A stretch of DNA of 28,951 nucleotides from a bacterium (GTDB lineage Bacteria > Chloroflexota > Chloroflexia > Thermomicrobiales > UBA6265). This document shows, piece after piece, positions 24,247-28,951 of the stretch. Where the stretch lies: assembly GCA_029977305.1 (NCBI GenBank), contig JAPOLF010000005.1:1-28951 (forward strand), given 5' to 3'. Made by a program: the position numbers and the translations under genes. How positions within the stretch are numbered: the stretch's first letter is position 1; every line of letters begins with the position of its first letter. The notes under the pieces are model-generated. The model did not search any database and had not been told where the DNA came from. It was given only the letters and a program-made list of their open reading frames with translations.

Positions 24247-24571
24247 CGCCCATCCCTTCACCCGTCCGACGATCGCTCCTCGGCCCGGCCGCCCGCCCCG
24301 GCGCCCCGCCGTGGACGTCGTAGCCTAGACCAACTTCTGTGCCCGTGGAACCCCCGCCCAGACCACGCCGATCCCGGTAACGTCGTACAATTCCCGGCGG
24401 CAAGGACGCTGGCACGTTCGGTGCACGCCGCCCCTCCCGCAGCCGTGGGAGCCCGGTCGGCCGACAGAGATCGTCGGGCACCGCGCGAAAGACGACGCGA
24501 ACGGCGTCGATCCGCTCATCGTGCGCGCACGTAGGCGCCCGCGGTGACATATGCTCGGAGGTTGATCGTCG
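24247..24571. other. 325-base divergent intergenic region, hydrolase versus cupredoxin
   Basis: No gene is supported here. The left part carries the leftward promoter-like pair. On the plus strand TACAAT (24386-24391) is a good -10 for the cupredoxin gene, though the sequence 17 bases upstream (CCACGC) is a poor -35; it would give a leader of about 175 bases. I recognise no riboswitch or terminator in it. Confidence 0.5.
24322..24350 (-). promoter_or_regulatory. putative promoter of the alpha/beta hydrolase gene
   Basis: On the minus strand TTCCAC (24350-24345) and TAGGCT (24327-24322) are separated by 17 bases, about 75 bases upstream of the ATG. Both boxes are partial matches. Confidence 0.4.
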
Positions 24572-25405
24572 ATGGGTCTCTCACTGAAAAAATGGTCGAT
24601 GTTGGTCCCGACGAGCGCACTCGCCGTGGTGCTGCTCGCCGCGTGCGGTGGCACCTCCGTCGAGGGTGACGTCACCCGCGTCAGCGATGTCGCCAACGCC
24701 CCCGAAGCGGTGAAGCTCGCGACCGAGGTCGCCAGCATGCCGCAGGCCAGTCCGGAAGCCGGTGACGCTGCCGCCGCCGAGACCCCGGCCGCTGGCGGGG
24801 ACACCGCCGCTGCCGCGCAGGAGGTCACCGTCACCTCCTACGACATCTACTTCGACCCGAAGGAATTCACCATTCCGGCCGACACCGATGTGAAGGTCTC
24901 GCTCCCGAACGCCGGTGCCGCACCGCACAATTTCTCCATTGACGCCCTCAACGTGAGCGTCGACATCGCCCCGGGTGAGACCAAGGACACCACCCTCAAG
25001 GCTGCTGCGGGTGATTACGAGTACTACTGCAACGTGCCCGGCCACAAGGAGGCCGGCATGGTCGGCAAGATGACCGCCGCTGCCGGTGGTGCCGCTGAGG
25101 CCGCTCCGGCTGATGCCGCCGCTCCGGCCGCCGCTGCGGCGGACGTCACCGTGACCTCCTATGACATCTACTTTGATCCGAAGGAAGTCACCATCCCGGC
25201 TGCCACCGACGTCAAGTTCATCCTTCCGAACGCCGGTGCTGCCCCGCACAACTTCTCGATCGACGCGCTCAATCTCAGCGTCGACATCGCCCCGGGCGAG
25301 ACCAAAGACACGACCATCAATGCGCCCGCAGGCGAGCATGAGTTCTACTGCAACGTCCCCGGCCACAAGGAGGCCGGCATGGTTGGCAAGCTGATCGCCA
25401 AGTAA
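24572..25405 (+). CDS. two-domain plastocyanin-like cupredoxin lipoprotein
   Basis: A 277-residue lipoprotein with lipobox LLAAC (C25), an Ala/Pro-rich linker and two near-identical cupredoxin domains (~84-168 and ~190-277) joined by a second Ala/Pro linker. Each has the full type-1 copper set: H119, C153, H158, M163 in the first and H226, C260, H265, M270 in the second, within PHNFSIDAL and YCNVPGHKEAGM. Each domain should bind one blue copper ion and carry electrons outside the membrane, for instance in the respiratory chain ending at the heme-A oxidase. The ATG follows CGGAGG. The two domains share long identical blocks in DNA and protein, indicating recent internal duplication. Whether it donates electrons or stores copper is not known. 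Confidence 0.93.
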   Translation: MGLSLKKWSMLVPTSALAVVLLAACGGTSVEGDVTRVSDVANAPEAVKLATEVASMPQASPEAGDAAAAETPAAGGDTAAAAQEVTVTSYDIYFDPKEFTIPADTDVKVSLPNAGAAPHNFSIDALNVSVDIAPGETKDTTLKAAAGDYEYYCNVPGHKEAGMVGKMTAAAGGAAEAAPADAAAPAAAAADVTVTSYDIYFDPKEVTIPAATDVKFILPNAGAAPHNFSIDALNLSVDIAPGETKDTTINAPAGEHEFYCNVPGHKEAGMVGKLIAK

Positions 25406-25425
25406 TCACAGACGATGCCTTCCCC

Positions 25426-25459
25426 GACCGCCCCGGCTCCGCAACGAGTCGGGGCGGTC
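25426..25459 (+). terminator. hairpin after the cupredoxin gene
   Basis: GACCGCCCCG (25426-25435) and CGGGGCGGTC (25450-25459) form a perfect 10-bp stem with a 14-base loop, 21 bases after the cupredoxin stop. There is no uridine run, so it is a likely but atypical terminator, as often seen in GC-rich genomes. Confidence 0.6.
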
Positions 25460-25480
25460 GCCGTCTCACGGCATTTCCGT

Positions 25481-25500
25481 TGCGACAGAACATGCGACAG
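25481..25500. repeat. direct repeat TGCGACAG, 12-base period
   Basis: TGCGACAG occurs at 25481-25488 and 25493-25500, about 75-95 bases upstream of the aldolase start. Half-sites one helical turn apart could bind a regulator; with only two copies it may be chance. Confidence 0.3.
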
Positions 25501-25574
25501 TTTGGGCACACATCCCGTGCGACTGGTCGGCGCCGCACCCAACCGCGACGCCCGCTCGACAGGTGGAGGACTCC

Positions 25575-27053
25575 ATGACGCAACTCATGATCTGGTCTGA
25601 TCTCCCGGCGCTCTTCCGCGCCGCCGACGGCATCGCCCGCCTCGAGGCGGATGGTCTCGAGATCACCGATGAGGCCGCATTCCGCTCCCGTCTCGTTGAC
25701 GACCTCGTCGTCAACGCCGTCTTCGCCGACGACCCGGTGCGCTCGGTCGCCCGCTGGATCCTCCGCGTTGCCGCCCCCAAGCTGGGAGCCTACCCAGCTT
25801 CCATCCACGATCTCTACATCTCCGCCGCAACCGGGGCCTACAAGAACGCCACCGCCCCCGCGATGAACATCCGCGGCCTCAGCTACGAGACCATGCGCGC
25901 CGCGTTCCGTGCTGCCCGCGCTCTCGATGCCAAGATCCTCCTCTTCGAGCTCGCCCGCTCCGAGATGGGCTACACCCAGCAACGCCCCGGCGAGTACGCC
26001 GCTTGCGCCTTCGCCGCCGCGATCAAGGAAAACTGGCGCGGCCCCGTCTTCGTCCAAGGCGACCACTATCAGGTCGGCATCAAGAAGTACGCCGCCGACC
26101 CCGAAGGCGAACTCGCTGCCGTCCGCGACCTCATCACCGAGGCGATCAACGCCGGCTACTACAACATCGACGTCGATGCATCCACCATCGTCGACCTCAG
26201 TCAGCCCACCCTGCGCGATCAGCAGGTCCGGAACTCCGCGATCACCGCCGCCATGACCGCCCACATCCGCGAGATCGAACCGAGGGGCATCACCGTCTCG
26301 GTCGGCGGTGAGATCGGCGAGGTCGGCCATCGCAACTCCACTGTCGAGGACCTCGATGCCTTCATGGGCCTCTACACGGAGGACCTCGGCAAGGAATCTC
26401 GCCGCCTCGGCAAGGACCTCACCGGTCTCTCCAAGGTGAGCGTCGCCACTGGCACCCACCACGGCGGCATCATCCTTCCCGACGGTTCCATGCAGGATGT
26501 CGCCGTCGACTTCCAGGTCCTCGCTGATCTTTCCGTCGCCGCCCACGGGTACGGCCTGGGTGGAGCCGTCCAGCACGGCGCCTCCACCGTCCCGATGGAG
26601 TACTTCAACCTCTTCTCGCAGGCCAACGCGGTCGAGGTTCACCTCGCCTCCGCCTTCCAGACGATCTTCTTCGAGCATCCCGCACTTCCTGCGGCGCTCC
26701 GTAAGGACATCAACGACTACTTGTTCGCTAATCACGGTGGCGATCGCAAGCCGGGCCAGAACGACACCCAGTTCCTCTATGGCGCGCTCAAGCACGCGTG
26801 GGGACCGTTCAAGCGCCAGCTCTGGGAGATGGATTCGGAGACGCGTGGCCAGATCATGGCCTCCCTCGAGGAGCGCTTCAGCCTGATCATGTCCCGCCTC
26901 GGGGTGGCCAACAGCGCGGCGATCGTCGACCAGCGCGTGAAACTCGTCGATGTGCATGTTCCCGCACCGGCGGCGCTCGGCAAGGCACTGCGCGGCGAAG
27001 CCATCGCTGGAGGCGGCAAGGAGACCCACGACCTGCACGACGAGGGCGAGTAG
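25575..27053 (+). CDS. long class II (zinc) fructose/tagatose-bisphosphate aldolase family protein
   Basis: A 492-residue protein with the class II aldolase core: SAATGAYKNATAPAMNIRG near residue 83, metal/catalytic GDHYQ (162-166), GGEIGEVG (244-251), GTHHG (293-297) and HGAST (334-338). These place the Asp, Glu and His metal and catalytic residues in the usual order, so it should be a functional aldolase on a ketose bisphosphate. It is about 150-200 residues longer than the usual ~300-residue enzyme, with extra sequence at both the N-terminus and the C-terminus. The ATG at 25575 is preceded by GGAGG. A GNAT gene follows after seven bases. The substrate could be fructose- or tagatose-bisphosphate or a related sugar. 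Confidence 0.88.
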   Translation: MTQLMIWSDLPALFRAADGIARLEADGLEITDEAAFRSRLVDDLVVNAVFADDPVRSVARWILRVAAPKLGAYPASIHDLYISAATGAYKNATAPAMNIRGLSYETMRAAFRAARALDAKILLFELARSEMGYTQQRPGEYAACAFAAAIKENWRGPVFVQGDHYQVGIKKYAADPEGELAAVRDLITEAINAGYYNIDVDASTIVDLSQPTLRDQQVRNSAITAAMTAHIREIEPRGITVSVGGEIGEVGHRNSTVEDLDAFMGLYTEDLGKESRRLGKDLTGLSKVSVATGTHHGGIILPDGSMQDVAVDFQVLADLSVAAHGYGLGGAVQHGASTVPMEYFNLFSQANAVEVHLASAFQTIFFEHPALPAALRKDINDYLFANHGGDRKPGQNDTQFLYGALKHAWGPFKRQLWEMDSETRGQIMASLEERFSLIMSRLGVANSAAIVDQRVKLVDVHVPAPAALGKALRGEAIAGGGKETHDLHDEGE

Positions 27054-27060
27054 GGGACAC

Positions 27061-27513
27061 ATGTCCGCGCACCAGCCCGCCGATGTGACCGTCCGCCGCG
27101 CGAGGTTTGGTGACCTCCGCGCAGTGGCCCATCTGCAGCGAGAGGCATTCCCGAAGGAACTCGCCTACCACCTCCCGGCATTGACCTTCCTCAAGGTCGT
27201 GCCGGGAGTCGTCTTCATCGTCGCTGTGCGTGACGGTGCGATCGTCGGCAATGTGATCGGCGACTACCAAGGCGACAAAAGCCGCGTAATCAATCTCGCC
27301 GTCGATCCTGCGCACCAGCAGCGTGGTGTCGGCACGGCACTGCTCCGCGCGATCGACGCCGCCCTGCCGCATGCCGATCTCGTCCTGCTTGTGCAGGTGG
27401 AGAACAGCCGCGCCGAACGCCTCTACCTCCGCGAGGGATTCGCGCCCGACGGGATCGCCGCCAACTACTACGGCCGCGATCGTGACGGACAGTGGATGCG
27501 CAAGCGCCGTTAG
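27061..27513 (+). CDS. GNAT-family N-acetyltransferase
   Basis: A 150-residue acetyltransferase. The acetyl-CoA binding motif A is clear: INLAVDPAHQQRGVGTALL, with the Q-x-x-G-x-G loop. It is followed by LVQVENSRAERLYLREGF, the RimI-like pattern that contacts CoA. It transfers an acetyl group from acetyl-CoA to an amine, perhaps a protein N-terminus or small molecule; the acceptor is not predictable. The ATG at 27061 lies seven bases after the aldolase stop, with an AGGGGA-like site overlapping that stop, so the two are one transcript. Its TAG overlaps the stop of the convergent ThiY-like gene by two bases. Confidence 0.88.
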   Translation: MSAHQPADVTVRRARFGDLRAVAHLQREAFPKELAYHLPALTFLKVVPGVVFIVAVRDGAIVGNVIGDYQGDKSRVINLAVDPAHQQRGVGTALLRAIDAALPHADLVLLVQVENSRAERLYLREGFAPDGIAANYYGRDRDGQWMRKRR

Positions 27514-28523
27514 CTCGCCGGCTCCTCCGGTAGGAGCGCATCGGTCCACGCATCCGCGATCACCAAGTCCTCTGGGATCAACTCGCGCTCCTTCATCCAG
27601 GTGCCGTAGGCATCCCAGCGTTCCGCCGTCTGGGTCCCGAATGTGACCTCGCCGTCGGTCCAGGTCGGCACCACCAGGGTGATTCCCACCGCTTCCACCG
27701 CCGCATCCATCTCCGGGCTCGCCGCCTGCAGGGCCGCCAGTGCCGCCGCTGGATCAGCCGCTGCCGCCTCGTAGCCGCGCCGCGTCACCTCGAGAAAGGT
27801 GCGGATCGCGTCCGCCTTCTCCGACACCGCGTCCTCGCTCGCGACGAGCACCAATTCGTAATACGGGGGGACACCGAACTCCTCGACCTTCAACATCGCG
27901 GTCGGGTACCCCTCGCGCTCCGCGACGATCGGCTCGTGCGTCCAGAACGCCCCGAGCGCTCCGGCCGCCTTCCCCGAGACCAGCGCAGGCAGCAGATCAA
28001 ACCCGACGTTCACCAACTCGATGTCATCTCGGGTCAGCCCGTCGTGCGCCAGCATCGTGTCGAGGAACGCCTCCTGACTCGGGATGCCCGGATACGCGAC
28101 CACCTTGCCCTTCAGATCCGCCGGCGTCGCGATCCCCGCTTCCGCCAACGTCATGATCCCCACCAGCGGCACTTGCGAGATCGCTGCCACCGACACCACC
28201 GGCACCCCGGCCGCGCGCGCCAGCAACACGTCCGTCTGGTACGAGATCCCGAGATCGTCCCGCCCCGCCGCGACCGTCTGCAGCACCGTCGTCGGGTCCG
28301 CCGGCGTGGTCAGCACCACGTCGAGCCCCGCCTCGTCATACCAGCCGTTCGCTTCCGCCAGGAAGAGCCCCGCGTGATTGCTGTTCGGGTACCAGTCCAG
28401 CGCGACCTGCAGCCGCTCCGCCGCGCACGCCCTCCGCACCCCGCCGAGCAGGGCAGCACCGGCCGCCGTCATCGCGAATGCACGACGATGCATCCGAACG
28501 GTCGTGATCGTGTTCATCTTCAC
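27510..28523 (-). CDS. thiY: ThiY-like (NMT1/THI5 family) thiamine-precursor binding protein of an ABC importer
   Basis: A 337-residue solute-binding protein. After a signal peptide with twin-arginine character (HRRAFAMTAAGAALLGG), the mature part starts RLQVALDWYPNSNHAGLFLA, the hallmark of the THI5/NMT1 group, followed by GISYQTDVLLARAAGVPV and the late FWTHEP stretch. Relatives capture formylaminopyrimidine or HMP, precursors of the thiamine pyrimidine ring. The TPP riboswitch upstream confirms the thiamine link. GTG 28523 lies five bases after AGGAGG; ATG 28517 in the same frame is the alternative. No permease or ATPase gene follows: the next gene is convergent, so its ThiX/ThiZ partners must be elsewhere. 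Confidence 0.92.
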   Translation of the reverse strand: MKMNTITTVRMHRRAFAMTAAGAALLGGVRRACAAERLQVALDWYPNSNHAGLFLAEANGWYDEAGLDVVLTTPADPTTVLQTVAAGRDDLGISYQTDVLLARAAGVPVVSVAAISQVPLVGIMTLAEAGIATPADLKGKVVAYPGIPSQEAFLDTMLAHDGLTRDDIELVNVGFDLLPALVSGKAAGALGAFWTHEPIVAEREGYPTAMLKVEEFGVPPYYELVLVASEDAVSEKADAIRTFLEVTRRGYEAAAADPAAALAALQAASPEMDAAVEAVGITLVVPTWTDGEVTFGTQTAERWDAYGTWMKERELIPEDLVIADAWTDALLPEEPAS

Positions 28524-28528
28524 TGGAT

Positions 28529-28578
28529 CCTCCTGTTGCGGCACCCGGCGTTTGCACGGGGAGTCGAGACACAGGAGG
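28529..28578 (-). promoter_or_regulatory. anti-Shine-Dalgarno stem, expression platform of the TPP riboswitch
   Basis: In the minus-strand transcript CCUCCUGU (28578-28571) is exactly complementary to ACAGGAGG (28536-28529), which contains the ribosome binding site of the ThiY-like gene. Pairing would hide it. Just upstream, CGCGCC-GACUU-GGCGCG and GCGGU-ACC-ACCGC hairpins overlap or abut the anti-SD strand, giving possible alternative folds. This suggests translational control by TPP; the ligand-dependent switch itself is inferred. Confidence 0.7.
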
Positions 28579-28605
28579 CGGTGGTACCGCGCCAAGTCGG
28601 CGCGT

Positions 28606-28693
28606 CGGCGTCCCTTCGCGGGCATTACCCCGATCAGGTTCGACGGTCGGTGACGTTCCGGTCACCCTCTCAGCCCGGCACCCCGAGCTCCCG
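28606..28693 (-). promoter_or_regulatory. TPP riboswitch (THI element)
   Basis: The minus strand contains the conserved TPP aptamer in order: GGGGUGCC, GGCUGAGAGG (the CUGAGA pyrimidine-sensing loop), a variable hairpin GGUGACCGGAACGUCACC (P3a), CGAACCUGAUC, GGGUAAUGCC and GCGAAGGGA. All hallmark bases are present. It lies about 85 bases upstream of the ThiY-like gene and downstream of a good promoter, and should reduce expression when thiamine pyrophosphate is plentiful. Confidence 0.97.
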
Positions 28694-28719
28694 TGTCGAT
28701 CTCTTCATTTCGTGCCCGG

Positions 28720-28748
28720 ACAGTACGCGGTGAAATCGTCCACGTCAA
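28720..28748 (-). promoter_or_regulatory. promoter of the TPP-riboswitch leader
   Basis: On the minus strand TTGACG (28748-28743) is followed after 17 bases by TACTGT (28725-28720). Transcription would start near 28713, about 20 bases before the aptamer, which is the expected position. Confidence 0.7.
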
Positions 28749-28951
28749 CGTGCGAAGGCATGTCTGCCTACCAGCATGCCGGCTGTGCCGTCATTCGTGA
28801 GACGTGACGAGGCCCCCGGTGTGCAGGGATGGCTGACACCGAGGGCCGTCGTCATGTTCGCCGTGGAGCCTCGCGGGGACCGGTGGGTGGGCCGGTGTCC
28901 CGATCGCGCTGGGGGGAAGGGTGGGTGCGCGATCGAGGTGCGGGGCGTCCT
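28749..28951. other. right-edge stretch with no supported gene
   Basis: Apart from the hairpin at 28806-28853 I see no coding sequence with a ribosome site. A minus-strand frame with a TGA just before the hairpin is open to the window edge, but its composition (Pro/Arg/Gly-rich) is not convincing. A gene ending just beyond or at the edge is possible. Confidence 0.4.
28806..28853. terminator. strong hairpin, probable terminator
   Basis: GGCCCCCGGTGT (28811-28822) and ACACCGAGGGCC (28836-28847) form a 12-bp stem with a single mismatch that becomes a G-U pair on the minus strand, and GACG/CGTC extends it. The 13-base loop and lack of a uridine run leave it uncertain, but the better pairing on the minus strand suggests it ends a gene entering from the right. 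Confidence 0.55.

Noticed and set aside
25317..27062. A 581-codon minus-strand frame opposite the aldolase.
   Set aside because: Gly/Asp/Glu/Val-rich shadow; the plus strand has all aldolase motifs.
28570..28617. Plus-strand sequence GGTGGTACCGCG followed by CGTCCCT looks like a T-box antiterminator.
   Set aside because: The CGTCCCT part is the complement of the conserved GAAGGGA of the TPP aptamer on the other strand. The left arm lacks the AGGG needed to pair with it, no stem I or specifier loop is visible upstream, and no gene follows on the plus strand.

Overview
The window is GC-rich, with a very strong preference for C or G in third codon positions and frequent GTG/TTG starts behind clear AGGAGG-like ribosome binding sites. 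The gene content suggests an aerobic member of the Chloroflexota, perhaps Thermomicrobia-like. It includes a heme A synthase fused to a protoheme farnesyltransferase, tandem secreted M13 peptidases, a VUT-family transporter, a long class II aldolase and a type-1 copper lipoprotein. The lineage is inferred from gene content and style only. I see no tRNA, rRNA, CRISPR array, insertion sequence or phage gene.

Layout, left to right. The start of an unrecognised leftward gene (1-65) is followed by a 683-base gene-free stretch. Then comes the ctaA-ctaB fusion (749-2569). Next are two related soluble PAS-PAS histidine kinases: the first (2770-4355) is broken by a frameshift and a stop, the second (4619-6253) is intact. 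A nitroreductase (6349-6882) and a TerC-family membrane protein (7038-7721) follow. Positions 7722-8042 hold no convincing gene but do hold a 16-base perfect palindrome, an AT-rich -10 element, a stretch able to form a 10-bp long-range stem, and a strong bidirectional terminator. This looks like an independently transcribed small RNA. Two closely related secreted M13 metallopeptidases lie leftward at 8043-12323. A VUT transporter and a TauE/SafE permease run rightward (12559-13885).

From 19345 down to 13882 on the minus strand, five closely spaced genes form one apparent operon: Hsp20, a triple-BON protein, a phosphoribosyltransferase/erythromycin-esterase fusion, an adenylate-forming ligase and a dienelactone-hydrolase-like enzyme. 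The Hsp20 plus PRTase-EreA core matches the hspX-Rv2030c pair of the mycobacterial DosR dormancy regulon, and the hydrolase resembles the partner domain in Rv0571c. This is the most system-like part of the window.

Divergent from it, behind a near-consensus promoter, is a sulfate ABC transporter operon (binding protein, two permeases, ATPase; 19659-23332). It ends with a previously easy-to-miss 33-residue single-span membrane protein (23329-23430) coupled to cysA by an ATGA overlap. An alpha/beta hydrolase (leftward), a two-domain cupredoxin lipoprotein, a 492-residue class II aldolase and a GNAT acetyltransferase follow. The right end carries a ThiY-like thiamine-precursor binding protein (leftward) under a textbook TPP riboswitch, whose leader contains an exact 8-base anti-Shine-Dalgarno match.
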